Counted from the first letter of the stretch, positions 10,461-20,942 are shown. The stretch: DNA of 64,000 nt from Nocardioides sp. Root122 (GCF_001425025.1 NZ_LMDE01000010.1:392212-456211); one strand, 5' to 3'. Program-made: numbers and translations. The notes: generated by a model from the letters alone, not told the origin.

Positions 10461-11084
10461 GTGATCGCGTCGCACGCCCACCGGTTCGTCTTCGTCAAGA
10501 CCCGCAAGACCGCGGGCACCAGCCTCGAGATCGCCCTCTCGCGTCACTGCGGACCCGACGACATCGTCACCCGGATCAGCCCCGAGGACGAGGAGCTGCG
10601 GGCCGCCGCCGGGGGAGTCGGGCCCCAGAACGACGACACCGACCCCAGCTCGTACGCCCACATGGGCGCCCGCCGCGTCATCGAGGTGATCGGTCGCGAG
10701 ACGTGGGACGCCTACTTCACCTTCGCGGTCGAGCGGAACCCCTACGACGTGGTGGCCTCCTCCTACCGCTACAGCGTGCGCAAGCCGACCTTCACCAAGA
10801 CCTTCGCCGAGTTCGTGCGGACCCCCCGTCGCCTCGACCGGCTCGCCCTCAACGAGCGGCTCTACCGCCTCGGCGGCCGCGTGGTCGTCGACCGGGTCTA
10901 CCGCTACGAGGACCTCCCGGCCGCGGTCGCGGACATCTCGGGCCGCCTCGGCATCGCCCTCGACCTCCCGCACGCCAAGCAGGGGAGCGGGCCGCACTAC
11001 CGCGAGCTCTACGGACCCGGCGACGCCGACATCGTCGCCGAGCGCTTCCGGAGGACGATCCGCGAGTTCGGCTACGAGTTCTGA
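10461..11084 (+). CDS. sulfotransferase family protein
   Basis: A 207-residue cytosolic sulfotransferase-like protein. The N-terminal HRFVFVKTRKTAGTSLEIAL is the 5'-phosphosulfate-binding loop that holds PAPS, and FTFAVERNPYDVVASSYRY is the 3'-phosphate-binding segment. VVVDRVYRYEDLP resembles the third conserved block. The acceptor is unknown; relatives act on glycolipids, glycans or small molecules. The GTG at 10461 lies 14 bases after the channel stop and is the only start that keeps the PAPS loop near the N-terminus, as is normal. Probably the third gene of the YihY-channel operon. Confidence 0.85.
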   Translation: MIASHAHRFVFVKTRKTAGTSLEIALSRHCGPDDIVTRISPEDEELRAAAGGVGPQNDDTDPSSYAHMGARRVIEVIGRETWDAYFTFAVERNPYDVVASSYRYSVRKPTFTKTFAEFVRTPRRLDRLALNERLYRLGGRVVVDRVYRYEDLPAAVADISGRLGIALDLPHAKQGSGPHYRELYGPGDADIVAERFRRTIREFGYEF

Positions 11085-11161
11085 CGCTCAGCCACGCGTC
11101 CGAAAACGAATTACACAATTGTTCTTCACTCATCGGCGTGGCGCGCTTGACATATGACTCA

Positions 11162-11167
11162 TAGCAT
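11162..11167 (+). promoter_or_regulatory. -10 box of leaderless CHAP-protein promoter
   Basis: TAGCAT, 8 bases before the GTG at 11176, within an unusually AT-rich 90-base intergenic region (11085-11175). A TTGACA at 11147-11152 is only 9 bases from this box, so it is not a matched -35. Confidence 0.4.
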
Positions 11168-11175
11168 CGCCTCTC

Positions 11176-12867
11176 GTGCACCAACAGTCACAAGCGCCAC
11201 ACACGTCACAGCCGCCCTCCTCCGGACTCGCGAGCGGGCTGCGCGACGCCGTACGTCGGGCCCGTGACACCGCGACGCTGGTGGCCGGGGCGCTGCTGGT
11301 CCTGCTCGTGGGCATGCCGAGCACCACCGCTCCGATCAGCCTCGCGTCCTCGAGCTACCTCTGCACCGGCTACCAGGGATGCGCGGCCGCCGGGTACGGC
11401 GACGGCGGCTACCGGCAGGCGGCCGGCACGTCGTACTGGCGCATGTTCACCGGGCACAACTGCACGAACTACGTGGCCTACCGGCTCATCCAGTCCGGGA
11501 TGCCGAACACGCGGCCGTGGGAGGGCAACGGCAACGCGTCGAACTGGGGCGTGGCGATGGCCGGCATCACGGACCAGTCGCCTCGCGTCGGCGCCGTCGC
11601 GTGGTATCCGCCCCACGTGACCCCCGCCGGGTCGGCAGGTCACGTGGCCTACGTGGAGCAGGTCATCTCCGACACCGAGATCATCGTCTCGGAGGACTAC
11701 TGGGGAGGCGACTTCCACTGGCGCCGGATCACCAAGACCGGTGGAGGCTGGCCCAGCGGGTTCATCCACTTCAACGACCGCGTGGTCGAGCCCACGGCTC
11801 CTCCGACGGTCACGGGTGAGCCGAAGGTCGGCGCGCCCCTCGAGGTCGCCGTCGGTGCCTGGACGCCGACGCCGTCCAGCGTCACCGTGCAGTGGCTGGC
11901 CGACGGCGCGGCCATCCCCGGCGCGACCGGAGCGGGCTACGTGCCGACCCCGGACGTGAAGGGCAAGACGCTGACGGCCGAGGTGACGGCGCAGCTGGAC
12001 GGCTACACGCCGGGGGAGGCGGCGGTGGCCACGTCCCCGGTCGCGCCGGGCGCGTTCCAGCCCTCGGCACAACCGTCCATCCAGGGCGTGCCGGAGGCCG
12101 GCCAGACCCTGACCCTCACTGTGCCGTCGTGGTCTCCGCAGCCGGCGAAGGTCACCACTCAGTGGTACGCCGACGGGGAACCGCTGGCGGACGCCACCGG
12201 GTCGACCCTCGTGCTCACCCGCGACCAGATCGGTGCCCGCATCAGCGCCCGCGTCACGGCGAGCGCCAAGGCCTACCGGAAGTCACGGACCACGGCGCCC
12301 GAGACCGGACCCGTCCTGGCCAAGCCGGTGTCCGTGGTCACGCCCGCCCGGGTGAAGGGCAGCGCAGAGGTGGGCGGCCGCCTGACCGCACAGGCAGGCA
12401 CCGCTCGCCCCGGTGACGCCACGGCGACCTACCGGTGGCTGCGCGACGGTCGACCCGTCGCCAAGGCCACCCACCCGGTCTACACCGTCCGGCGCGGGGA
12501 CCTCGGGCACAGCATGTCCGTCGAGGTCACCCTCGACCGGCGCAACTTCCGGGCCACCACCCAGACCATCGCCGTGGCCCCGGTCACCACGGTCCCGAAG
12601 CTGCGGGTCCGCAGCGAGGCCAAGCGAGGCCGGGCCGTGATCGACGTGCGCGTCAAGGCGGTCGGAGCGCGCAAGCCCGCCGGCGCCATCACCGTCAGCG
12701 TCGGCAAGAAGGTCGTCGAGGGCCAGGTCGTGGACGGCCGTGCACACCTCGTCGTGCGCGACCTCCGCGCGGGCACCAGGCCGCTGGTCGTGCGCTACGC
12801 GGGCACCGACCTCGTCCAGGCGGCGGTCTCCCGGTCGACGGTGACGGTGGAGCGTGGCCGCCAGTAG
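11176..12867 (+). CDS. secreted CHAP-domain wall hydrolase with tandem Ig-like repeats
   Basis: A 563-residue exported protein. A long basic N-region precedes a hydrophobic signal core (LVAGALLVLLVGMPSTTAPI). The CHAP (NlpC/P60-type amidase/endopeptidase) domain spans about residues 85-200, with catalytic Cys in HNCTNYVAY (about 96), His in AGHVAYVE (about 156) and the downstream acidic VSEDYWGG. It probably cuts peptidoglycan peptides. Three similar beta repeats follow (each with G-E-P/V-x-VGxxL ... W-xP-xP ... QWxxDG), at about 210-295, 297-385 and 387-470, then a Big_3-like domain to the end. The repeats likely bind the wall or act as a spacer. The GTG start is chosen from the -10 box 8 bases upstream and the AT-rich leader; no Shine-Dalgarno sequence. 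Confidence 0.85.
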   Translation: MHQQSQAPHTSQPPSSGLASGLRDAVRRARDTATLVAGALLVLLVGMPSTTAPISLASSSYLCTGYQGCAAAGYGDGGYRQAAGTSYWRMFTGHNCTNYVAYRLIQSGMPNTRPWEGNGNASNWGVAMAGITDQSPRVGAVAWYPPHVTPAGSAGHVAYVEQVISDTEIIVSEDYWGGDFHWRRITKTGGGWPSGFIHFNDRVVEPTAPPTVTGEPKVGAPLEVAVGAWTPTPSSVTVQWLADGAAIPGATGAGYVPTPDVKGKTLTAEVTAQLDGYTPGEAAVATSPVAPGAFQPSAQPSIQGVPEAGQTLTLTVPSWSPQPAKVTTQWYADGEPLADATGSTLVLTRDQIGARISARVTASAKAYRKSRTTAPETGPVLAKPVSVVTPARVKGSAEVGGRLTAQAGTARPGDATATYRWLRDGRPVAKATHPVYTVRRGDLGHSMSVEVTLDRRNFRATTQTIAVAPVTTVPKLRVRSEAKRGRAVIDVRVKAVGARKPAGAITVSVGKKVVEGQVVDGRAHLVVRDLRAGTRPLVVRYAGTDLVQAAVSRSTVTVERGRQ

Positions 12868-12890
12868 GAACGGCCCCAGCCGACAGCAAA

Positions 12891-12902
12891 GGACACGTGT
12901 CC
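12891..12902. repeat. 12-bp perfect palindrome with a 9-bp half copy
   Basis: GGACACGTGTCC at 12891-12902 is perfectly palindromic; GGACACGTG recurs at 12954-12962. It lies in the 160-base gap between two convergent genes, so it may be a weak bidirectional terminator hairpin or a protein-binding site. No other structure is seen in the gap. Confidence 0.35.
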
Positions 12903-13028
12903 GACTTCTCACCCTACGGCGAGCGGATCGAGGGCGACATCTCGGACACGTGCGCGACGCCAGGTCGTCCTCACCGCCGCGATCGAGGCTTCACCGGCGG
13001 GACGGGGCGTTCGGGCCCCACTGCGCGG

Positions 13029-13430
13029 TCAGCGGTTCCGAACGCGGATGATCGCCATCGCCGCCAAGGCGACTGCGGTCACGTACGCGAGCCCGATCGC
13101 CACCTCCGCAACGAACGCTGCCAGCACGAACCCGCCGTCCATCCGGGCAGAACTCACCACCGCCCAGATCACGACGATGACGCCTGCCGAGAGCATCACG
13201 CTCTGAGCGGTGCTGAGCCCTGAGGCGACCTGCCGTCGACCCGACCCCCGGGACAGTGCGGCAGCCCCTACGACCAGCCCGACCATGCCGAGCGTGAAGG
13301 CGACGTAGACCAGCGCCGACCCGATCGAGTCATCCCCGTTGACCTGTGCCAACGCAACCGCCACCGCCACGAGGACGATCACTGCGACCACCCAGCGTTC
13401 ACGGGTGGTCCAATCGCTCAGGCCACGCAT
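13029..13430 (-). CDS. hypothetical four-helix membrane protein
   Basis: A 133-residue protein of unknown function with four predicted membrane helices: WVVAVIVLVAVAVALAQ, LVYVAFTLGMVGLVVGAAAL, VMLSAGVIVVIWAVVSS and AFVAEVAIGLAYVTAVAL. The loops are short. Start at the ATG 13428-13430, preceded by AGGAAGGGTG, a good Shine-Dalgarno sequence. The frame stays open upstream through the tRNA cluster, but that stretch is not coding. Single gene; no related neighbour. Confidence 0.7.
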   Translation of the reverse strand: MRGLSDWTTRERWVVAVIVLVAVAVALAQVNGDDSIGSALVYVAFTLGMVGLVVGAAALSRGSGRRQVASGLSTAQSVMLSAGVIVVIWAVVSSARMDGGFVLAAFVAEVAIGLAYVTAVALAAMAIIRVRNR

Positions 13431-13692
13431 GTGGACACCCTTCCTCCACTTCGACGTGCCTGGCGACCGCGCATGAGGTTCCTCTGGTGGCGCGCCAGCC
13501 CCGATGGCCGACTCCTGTTCGTCAGCGTGATCCTCGGTTCGACGCCGCGTCAACAGGATGTTGACGGGTCCTGAGCGAGCGGGAACTGTCGCCCCGCGCG
13601 TGCCTCGTCGCCCCGAGCACCAGGGCGACCTGAGTCCAGGAGTGGCCCGCGAGGGAAAAGCCCGGGGGAGAAGCCAGCCGCTGAGACAGCAG

Positions 13693-13718
13693 AAGGCCCC
13701 GCATCTCTGCGGGGCCTT
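13693..13718 (-). terminator. hairpin terminator of the tRNA operon
   Basis: A 10-bp perfect stem (13693-13702 with 13709-13718) around a 6-base loop, just past the 3' end of tRNA-Val. No T-run follows, as is common in GC-rich actinobacteria. The remaining space down to 13430 shows nothing else. Confidence 0.75.
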
Positions 13719-13726
13719 CGGGGTGG

Positions 13727-13798
13727 TGGGCGATACTGGGTTTGAACCAGTGACCTCTTCCGTGTCAAGGAAGCGCGCTACCGCTGCGCCAATCGCCC
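13727..13798 (-). tRNA. tRNA-Val (anticodon GAC)
   Basis: A 72-nt cloverleaf: acceptor GGGCGAT/ATCGCCC, anticodon arm CTTCC-TTGACAC-GGAAG with GAC at 34-36, T-arm loop TTCAAAC, discriminator A. CCA is encoded (through 13724), unlike the other two tRNAs here. Third gene of the minus-strand Gly-Cys-Val operon. Confidence 0.96.
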
Positions 13799-13820
13799 GT
13801 GTGGAGTTGTGAATGATGCG

Positions 13821-13891
13821 AGGTGGGTACGGGATTTGAACCCGTGTAGACGGATTTGCAGTCCGTTGCCTCGCCTCTCGGCCAACCCACC
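13821..13891 (-). tRNA. tRNA-Cys (anticodon GCA)
   Basis: A 71-nt cloverleaf: acceptor GGTGGGT/ACCCACC, anticodon loop CTGCAAA with GCA, T-loop TTCAAAT, discriminator U as expected for tRNA-Cys. CCA is not encoded. Middle gene of the operon. Confidence 0.96.
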
Positions 13892-13924
13892 GTGGAGGCC
13901 CACGACCTGGGGGAGACCTCTCCG

Positions 13925-13997
13925 AGCGGACAACGAGACTCGAACTCGCGACCTCAACCTTGGCAAAGTTGCGCTCTACCAACTGAGCTATGTCCGC
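13925..13997 (-). tRNA. tRNA-Gly (anticodon GCC)
   Basis: A 73-nt cloverleaf: acceptor GCGGACA/TGTCCGC, D-arm GCTCAGTTGGTAGAGC, anticodon loop TTGCCAA with GCC, T-loop TTCGAGT. Discriminator U, CCA not encoded. First gene of the operon, about 35 bases downstream of the predicted start site. Confidence 0.96.
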
Positions 13998-14037
13998 TTG
14001 CTACCCCGGCCGGTTTCCCGTCCTGAGCGCGAGTGGA

Positions 14038-14066
14038 ACAGTAGTACATGGGTTGCGCGGGTCCAA
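14038..14066 (-). promoter_or_regulatory. housekeeping promoter of the tRNA operon
   Basis: On the minus strand, TTGGAC (14066-14061) and TACTGT (14043-14038) are separated by exactly 17 bases, pointing at tRNA-Gly. It is the best sigma70-type promoter in the window. Confidence 0.7.
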
Positions 14067-14111
14067 AATCGGGTCCCGGGTTAGCGTGTCCGCCCGGCAC
14101 TTCGCGCCGCA

Positions 14112-14117
14112 TAGGGT
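14112..14117 (+). promoter_or_regulatory. -10 box of leaderless pabC-like promoter
   Basis: TAGGGT, 6 bases before the ATG at 14124; no Shine-Dalgarno sequence. Confidence 0.5.
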
Positions 14118-14123
14118 GACGCC

Positions 14124-14954
14124 ATGCGTGCGTGGCTCAACGGTGACCTGCTGACCGACCCGACCCAGGGAGCGATCGCGGTCACCGACCACGGCTTCAC
14201 GGTGGGCGACGGGGTGTTCGAGGCGGTGAAGACCGTCGACGGGGTGCCGTTCGCGCTGGGCCGCCACCTCGACCGCCTCGAGCGCTCCGCCGCCGGCCTC
14301 GGGCTGCCCGCCCCCGACCTCGACGTCGTACGACGTGGGGTGGACGCGGTGCTGGCCGACGGGGCTGCGGACGACCGGATGGGCCGGCTGCGGATCACCT
14401 GGACGGCTGGGCCGCACCCGATGGGCTCGGGCCGCGGCGGTGGCCCCCCGACGCTCGCCGTGGCCTACAGCGCCATCTCTCACCCTGCCCCGGCGACGAC
14501 CGTCGTCACCGTGCCGTGGACCCGCAACGAGCACGGCGCGACGGCGGGGCTCAAGACGACGTCGTACGCCGAGAACGTGATCGCGCTGGCGTACGCCGCC
14601 GAGCGTGGCGGCACCGAGGCGGTCTTCGCGAACACCGCCGGCAACCTGTGCGAGGGCACCGGCTCCAACGTCTTCTACGTCGTCGACGGCGAGCTCCGCA
14701 CCCCCACCCTCGACTCGGGCTGCCTGGCCGGGGTCACCCGCGACCTGGTCATCGCCTGGTGCGGGGCCCGCGAGGTCGACGAGCCGCTCACTGAGGTCGT
14801 CACGACGGCCAGCGAGGTCTTCCTGGTCTCGACTACCCGCGACGTCCAGGCCGTCTCGCGGTGGGACGACCGCGACCTGCCGACGCCGGGACCGGTCACG
14901 CGCACGTGTGCGGAGACGTGGGCCGCCCGCGAGGCTGAGACGATGGAGCCGTGA
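14124..14954 (+). CDS. class IV aminotransferase, probable 4-amino-4-deoxychorismate lyase
   Basis: A 276-residue fold-type IV PLP enzyme. [10 protein letters not shown] and [16 protein letters not shown] are the N-terminal class IV motifs; the PLP lysine is in [11 protein letters not shown], and [16 protein letters not shown] and [11 protein letters not shown] are the cofactor-phosphate and substrate loops. PabC-type lyases make p-aminobenzoate for folate; branched-chain or D-amino acid transaminases share the fold, so the substrate is not certain. Its stop overlaps the hisI GTG by 4 bases, so it leads the his/trp gene set. Probably leaderless. Confidence 0.82.
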   Translation: MRAWLNGDLLTDPTQGAIAVTDHGFTVGDGVFEAVKTVDGVPFALGRHLDRLERSAAGLGLPAPDLDVVRRGVDAVLADGAADDRMGRLRITWTAGPHPMGSGRGGGPPTLAVAYSAISHPAPATTVVTVPWTRNEHGATAGLKTTSYAENVIALAYAAERGGTEAVFANTAGNLCEGTGSNVFYVVDGELRTPTLDSGCLAGVTRDLVIAWCGAREVDEPLTEVVTTASEVFLVSTTRDVQAVSRWDDRDLPTPGPVTRTCAETWAAREAETMEP

Positions 14955-15304
14955 ACTTCACACTCGACCCCGACCTCGTCGCCCGACTCCACCCCACTGC
15001 CGAGGGCCTGGTCCCCGTCGTGGTGCAGCAGCAGGGCTCGGGCGAGGTGCTGATGCTCGCCTGGGTCGACCACGAGGCACTCGCCCGCACGATCGACACC
15101 GGCCGGGCGACGTACTGGTCGCGCTCGCGTCGCGAGTACTGGGTCAAGGGCGACACCTCCGGGCACGTGCAGTGGGTCAAGGAGATCCGCCTCGACTGCG
15201 ACGGCGACACCCTGCTGTTCGTCGTGGAGCAGGTGGGCGGGGCCTGCCACACCGGTGACCGCACCTGCTTCGACGCCGACCTCGTGCACCGCTTCGATGA
15301 CTGA
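14951..15304 (+). CDS. hisI: phosphoribosyl-AMP cyclohydrolase
   Basis: Third step of histidine synthesis: opens the purine ring of phosphoribosyl-AMP. It is a 117-residue single-domain HisI without a fused HisE, normal for actinobacteria. Motifs: [30 protein letters not shown], the metal-binding [10 protein letters not shown] and [12 protein letters not shown] (zinc cysteines). It starts with GTG, overlapping the previous stop. The other his genes must lie elsewhere. Downstream comes the Trp-associated membrane protein, where trpE would normally sit first. Confidence 0.96.
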   Translation: MNFTLDPDLVARLHPTAEGLVPVVVQQQGSGEVLMLAWVDHEALARTIDTGRATYWSRSRREYWVKGDTSGHVQWVKEIRLDCDGDTLLFVVEQVGGACHTGDRTCFDADLVHRFDD

Positions 15305-15962
15305 GCCGGCCCGGAGCGATCGCCGCCGGAGCTCCTTCGGGCCCGTCGTGCTGGTCGGGCTCGTCGTCGCGACCCTCGGGGCGATCGCCGGCGGCAAGCC
15401 CTGGGTCGCGGGTCGCTCCGGCGCCTTCGACACGAGCGCCGACGACAACCAGGCCATGGTCTCGACGCTCTCGGCCAACGGGGCGGGGGAGTCACCCCTC
15501 GCACTGGCGCTCGCCCTCGTGGTCCTCGCCTGCTGGGGCGTGCTGCTGGTCACGCGCGGCCGGTTCCGCCGTGCCGTCGCCGTGCTCGCGCTCGTCGCCG
15601 CGCTCGGCCTGGTCGCCGCCACGGTGGAGGCGTGGTGGAGCCTGCCCACCAAGCTCGGCGACGCGCTGCAGCAGCTCTCCGGCGCCGACACGGTCAGCAC
15701 GAGCTTCACCGCCTGGTACTACGCCGCGCTCGTCGCGGCGGCGTTGTGCGTCGTGACGACGCTGGCCGCGGTCCGCCTGGTGCCGTCGTGGCCGGAGATG
15801 GGCACGAAGTACGACGCGCCGGCGGCCGGGCGGGACACGTCGGGTGCGGCGGCCGGCGGGACCACCGTCGGCACCGTGGGCGTCGCCGGAGCCGACGAGG
15901 CACCGGTCGAGAACATCGACATCTGGAAGGCCCTCGACGAGGGCCGGGACCCGACCGCCTAG
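15297..15962 (+). CDS. Trp biosynthesis-associated membrane protein (TIGR02234 type)
   Basis: A 221-residue protein with four membrane helices: [55 protein letters not shown] and [20 protein letters not shown]. The C-terminal tail is cytosolic and ends with [16 protein letters not shown]. This family always travels with actinobacterial trp genes; its role is unknown. The ATG at 15297 overlaps the end of hisI by 8 bases. Confidence 0.85.
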   Translation: MTEPARSDRRRSSFGPVVLVGLVVATLGAIAGGKPWVAGRSGAFDTSADDNQAMVSTLSANGAGESPLALALALVVLACWGVLLVTRGRFRRAVAVLALVAALGLVAATVEAWWSLPTKLGDALQQLSGADTVSTSFTAWYYAALVAAALCVVTTLAAVRLVPSWPEMGTKYDAPAAGRDTSGAAAGGTTVGTVGVAGADEAPVENIDIWKALDEGRDPTA

Positions 15963-16004
15963 ACTCGGCGCGCAACGATCCGGTACGACGAAGGAGCACC
16001 CACG

Positions 16005-16205
16005 ATGGCGTCAGGCCACGGCAACACCCCCGCTGCTTGGACCGCGGTGGCGGTCGCGATGCTCGGCTTCGTCGTCGGCAGCGTCGCCCTGCTCCAGACG
16101 CCGGCCAACATGACGCTGCTCTGGATCGGCATCATCGTCGCGGTCGTGGCGTTCCCGCTGTTCCTCGTGCTCGCCCGGCTCGGCTTCGACGCCTCCGACC
16201 ACTGA
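16005..16205 (+). CDS. HGxxPAAW-motif small membrane protein
   Basis: A 66-residue protein with the eponymous motif near its N-terminus (SGHGNTPAAWTAV), then two membrane helices (VAVAMLGFVVGSVALL and WIGIIVAVVAFPLFLVLARLGF). AAGGAG precedes the ATG. The family is conserved between trpE and trpC in Actinobacteria; its function is unknown. Confidence 0.88.
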   Translation: MASGHGNTPAAWTAVAVAMLGFVVGSVALLQTPANMTLLWIGIIVAVVAFPLFLVLARLGFDASDH

Positions 16206-16331
16206 GCCGATCACCGAGCCCGGACCGCTGATCCGCGGCCGCTGACCGGCTGCGGACGTCCTCGGTCCGGCACCGTCCGACCTCTGGGCACCGGCCCCGC
16301 CCGGGCTGGGCCCGGGTGAGAGGCTGAGCCC

Positions 16332-17119
16332 ATGCCAGCGACCGTTCTCGACGACATCGTCGCCGGGGTGCGGGAGGACCTCGCGCGCCGCGAGTCCGCC
16401 CTCCCGCTGTCCGACCTCCTCGCCCACCTCGGCGACGCACCTGCGCCGCGCGACCCGATGCCGCACTTCCGTGCCCGCGGGTCGAGCGTCATCGCGGAGG
16501 TCAAGCGCCGCAGCCCCAGCAAGGGTGCGCTCGCGGACATCCCCGACCCGGCCGAGCTCGCGCAGGCGTATGCCCGCGGTGGTGCGGCCGCGATCTCGGT
16601 GCTGACCGAGGAGCGTCGCTTCGGCGGCAGCCTCGCCGACCTGCGTGCGGTGCGGGCGGCGGTGGAGACGCCGATCCTGCGCAAGGACTTCATCGTCGAC
16701 ACCTACCAGCTCGTGGAGGCGCGGGCCGCGGGTGCCGACCTGGCCCTGCTGATCGTCGCGGCCCTGGACGACGACACCCTGCGCCGCCTCCACGAGGAGG
16801 CAGGCGAGCTCGGCCTCACCGTCCTGGTCGAGGTCCACGACGAGGCCGAGGTCGAGCGAGCCCTCGCCCTGGACGCGGAGCTGATCGGAGTCAACAGCCG
16901 CAACCTCAAGACCCTCGAGGTCGATCCCGACGTGTTCGGCCGCCTCGCTCCCCAGATCCACAGTGACGTGGTCCGGGTGGCGGAGAGCGGCATCACCAGC
17001 GTGGCCGACGTCCAGCGCTTCGTCTCCGAGGGCGCGGGAGCGGTGCTGGTCGGCGAGGCGCTGGTCAAGGACGGCGACCCGGAGGCCGCCGTACGTGCGA
17101 TGACAGGAGTGACGGCCCG

Positions 17120-17123
<4 letters not shown>
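16332..17123 (+). CDS. trpC: indole-3-glycerol phosphate synthase
   Basis: A TIM-barrel enzyme closing the indole ring from CdRP in tryptophan synthesis. 263 residues, single domain (no TrpF fusion). Motifs: [13 protein letters not shown] (catalytic Lys), [51 protein letters not shown] and VAESGI. GAGGCT lies 6 bases before the ATG and may be a poor -10; no clear Shine-Dalgarno sequence. Its stop overlaps the trpB ATG (ATGA), so trpCBA is translationally coupled. Confidence 0.96.
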
Positions 17124-18426
<1,303 letters not shown>

Positions 18427-18430
<4 letters not shown>

Positions 18431-19227
18431 CCTCGACGAGCACCGCGTTCGAGAAGGCACGCGCGGAGGACCGCGCGGCCCTCATCGGCTACCTCCCGGC
18501 CGGGTTCCCCAGCGTCGAGGGCTCGATCAGGGCGATGCGCACGATGGTCGAGGCCGGCTGCGACGCGATCGAGGTCGGCCTGCCCTACAGCGACCCGGTC
18601 ATGGACGGCCCCACCATCCAGGACGCCGCCCAGCAGGCCCTCGACGCCGGCGTCCGCACCCGCGACGTGATCGAGGTGGTGCGCGCGGTTGCCGAGACCG
18701 GTGTGCCCACGCTCGTGATGACCTACTGGAACCCCGTCGAGCGCTACGGCGTCGAGCGCTGGGCGAGCGACCTGGCTGAGGCCGGGGGAGCCGGGCTGAT
18801 CACGCCCGACATCACCCCCGACCACGGCTCGGCGTGGATCGCCGCGGCGGATGAGCACGACCTCGACAAGGTGTTCCTCGTCGCGCCGAGCTCGACCGAC
18901 GAACGCGTCGCGATGACCGTGGCCGAGAGCCGGGGCTTCGTCTACGCCGCCGCCGTCATGGGCGTCACCGGTGCCCGCGAGGCGACCTCCGACCTGGCCG
19001 GACCGCTGGTGCGCCGGGTGCGCGCCGCCGGCGACATCCCCGTCGCGGTCGGCATCGGCGTGAGCAACGGTGACCAGGCCGCCGAGGTCGCCCGCTTCGC
19101 CGACGGCGTGATCGTCGGCTCGGCCTTCGTCCGTGCCCTGCTCGACCACCCCGGCGACGAGGCTGCCGGGCTCGAGGCGCTGCGCGCACTCACCGCCGAC
19201 CTCGCCGAGGGCGTACGCCGTGGGTAG
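18427..19227 (+). CDS. trpA: tryptophan synthase alpha chain
   Basis: Cleaves indole-3-glycerol phosphate to indole, which is channelled to TrpB. 266 residues, TIM barrel. Motifs: [10 protein letters not shown], the catalytic Glu in [39 protein letters not shown] and [13 protein letters not shown]. The GTG start overlaps the trpB stop by 4 bases. Confidence 0.96.
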
Positions 19228-19819
19228 AGCCCGCACCCTGCTGGCGGTGTCGCTGCTGGGCGTGGTCGCCGCCTGCGGTGGCACCCAGGAGCCGGCCGAG
19301 CTCACCGGCACCGAGCTGGACCCTCCCTTCGAGGTCTCCTCGACCCCGCTGGTCGACACCGAGGGGGAGGCCTACAGCCTCACGGAGGACACCGACAAGG
19401 ACCTCACGCTGGTGTTCTTCGGCTACACCAACTGCCCCGACATCTGCGGACAGGTGATGGCCACCCTGGCGGGCACGCTCACCCGCCTCGACGAGGCGCA
19501 GAAGGACCGGCTCGACGTGGTCTTCGTGACCACCGACCCCAAGCGCGACACCGAGCAGGTCGTCGAGGACTACGTCGACGCCTTCGACCCCAGCATCATC
19601 GGTCTCACCGGCGACCTCGACGACATCATCGAGATCGGCCTCAGCCTCAAGATCGGCATCGAGCAGGGCGACAAGCTGCCCAGCGGCGGCTACGACGTCA
19701 CGCACGGCACGCAGGTGATGGCCATCGACGCCGACGACGAGACCCCGGTGTTCTGGGACTACGACGTCTCCCAGGCGCAGCTGGCCCACGACGTCACGTT
19801 GTTGCTCGACCGAGGATGA
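19220..19819 (+). CDS. SCO1/SenC family lipoprotein
   Basis: A 199-residue thioredoxin-fold protein of the Sco family, which delivers copper or reduces disulfides for the CuA centre of cytochrome c oxidase on the outer face of the membrane. A lipoprotein signal is present ([10 protein letters not shown], lipid on Cys). The copper site is CPDIC in [12 protein letters not shown] plus the distal His in YDVTHGTQ. The GTG at 19220 lies within the trpA end (8-base overlap), and the gene ends in a 4-base overlap with lgt, so it is read from the trp operon. No cytochrome oxidase genes are in view. Confidence 0.9.
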   Translation: MGRARTLLAVSLLGVVAACGGTQEPAELTGTELDPPFEVSSTPLVDTEGEAYSLTEDTDKDLTLVFFGYTNCPDICGQVMATLAGTLTRLDEAQKDRLDVVFVTTDPKRDTEQVVEDYVDAFDPSIIGLTGDLDDIIEIGLSLKIGIEQGDKLPSGGYDVTHGTQVMAIDADDETPVFWDYDVSQAQLAHDVTLLLDRG

Positions 19820-20793
19820 TGCTCCCCATGCCGTTCGCCCTGCCGTTCGCGTCCCCCCTGGTGACCCTGCTCTCCATCCCCAGCCCGTCCGAGGGCGTGT
19901 GGCACCTCGGCCCCGTGCCGATCCGTGCCTATGCGCTGTGCATCATCGCCGGCATCGTCTTCGCCATCTGGCTGGGCGAGCGGCGCTGGATCGCGCGTGG
20001 CGGCGAGCCGGGCGAGGTCAGCGACCTCGCCATCTGGGCGGTGCCGTTCGGTCTCGTCGGCGGCCGGCTCTACCACGTCATCACCGACTGGGAGCTCTAC
20101 TTCGGCGAGGACAAGAACCCCGTCACGGCGCTCTACGTCTGGCGCGGCGGCCTCGGCATCTGGGGTGCCATCGCCCTCGGGGCGCTCGGCGTGTGGATCG
20201 GCGCGCGGCTGCGCGGCATCAAGCTGCTGCCGTTGCTCGACGCGCTCGCCCCGGGCGTGCTGGTGGCGCAGGCGATGGGTCGCTGGGGCAACTGGTTCAA
20301 CCAGGAGCTCTACGGCCGACCGACCGACCTGCCGTGGGGCCTGGAGATCGACGCCGCCCACCGCCCCGCGCAGTACCTCGACGTGGCGACGTACCACCCG
20401 ACCTTCCTCTACGAGTGCCTGTGGAACCTGGCCGCCTTCGCGCTGCTGATCTGGCTGGACCGGCGCTTCCGGCTCGGCCACGGTCGCGTGGTCGCGCTCT
20501 ACGTGATGCTCTACACCGCCGGTCGCGGCTGGATCGAGAACCTGCGCATCGACGACGTGCAGATGGACGACGTCTTCGGCCTGCGCCTCAACGTGTGGAC
20601 TTCGATCGTCCTGTTCGTCCTCGCCACCGCGTTCTTCCTCTGGTCGGCCCGTCGCCACCCCGGGCGCGAGGACGTGGTGCGCGCCCGCGAGCCCGTGACC
20701 CGCGAGCCGGACGGGGCCGACGGCGACCACCCCGACGACGCCGACGGGACCGACGGGACCGGGGAGCGGGAGACCGCCGGTCCCACGGCCTGA
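19816..20793 (+). CDS. lgt: prolipoprotein diacylglyceryl transferase
   Basis: Transfers diacylglycerol from phosphatidylglycerol to the lipobox cysteine, the first step of lipoprotein maturation. 325 residues, about seven membrane helices. Signature motifs: [39 protein letters not shown] and the Lgt signature [26 protein letters not shown] follows. The acidic C-terminal tail ([14 protein letters not shown]) is typical of actinobacterial Lgt. The ATGA overlap with the Sco lipoprotein gene makes enzyme and a substrate co-translated. Confidence 0.95.
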   Translation: MMLPMPFALPFASPLVTLLSIPSPSEGVWHLGPVPIRAYALCIIAGIVFAIWLGERRWIARGGEPGEVSDLAIWAVPFGLVGGRLYHVITDWELYFGEDKNPVTALYVWRGGLGIWGAIALGALGVWIGARLRGIKLLPLLDALAPGVLVAQAMGRWGNWFNQELYGRPTDLPWGLEIDAAHRPAQYLDVATYHPTFLYECLWNLAAFALLIWLDRRFRLGHGRVVALYVMLYTAGRGWIENLRIDDVQMDDVFGLRLNVWTSIVLFVLATAFFLWSARRHPGREDVVRAREPVTREPDGADGDHPDDADGTDGTGERETAGPTA

Positions 20794-20942
20794 AACGGCG
20801 ACCGCCGCGGCCTGACAGCGGTGATACATTCCGTCTCGCTCGGGCCAACGTCGTCCCCAGCGGTAACGCCCACCCCTCGGCACGCCTGGGATCGCACCAC
20901 CGGATCCGCCGGCACCCGAGACGACGACGGGAGAATGCCTCC
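20794..20942 (+). other. glt leader region
   Basis: A 149-base gap upstream of gltB. TACATT at 20825-20830 could be a -10 but has no matching -35. No convincing hairpin or known riboswitch was recognised. Confidence 0.3.

Noticed and set aside
11147..11152. TTGACA as a -35 for the CHAP gene
   Set aside because: Perfect hexamer, but the only suitable -10 (TAGCAT) begins 9 bases after it; spacing is far from 17.
13029..13982. A 317-codon minus-strand reading frame running across the tRNA cluster
   Set aside because: Its 5' two-thirds read through three tRNA genes and a terminator; only the part from the ATG at 13430 has membrane-protein features and a Shine-Dalgarno sequence.
20794..20942. 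A riboswitch before gltB
   Set aside because: No known glutamine, glycine or other aptamer core could be recognised and no clear terminator/antiterminator pair is present.
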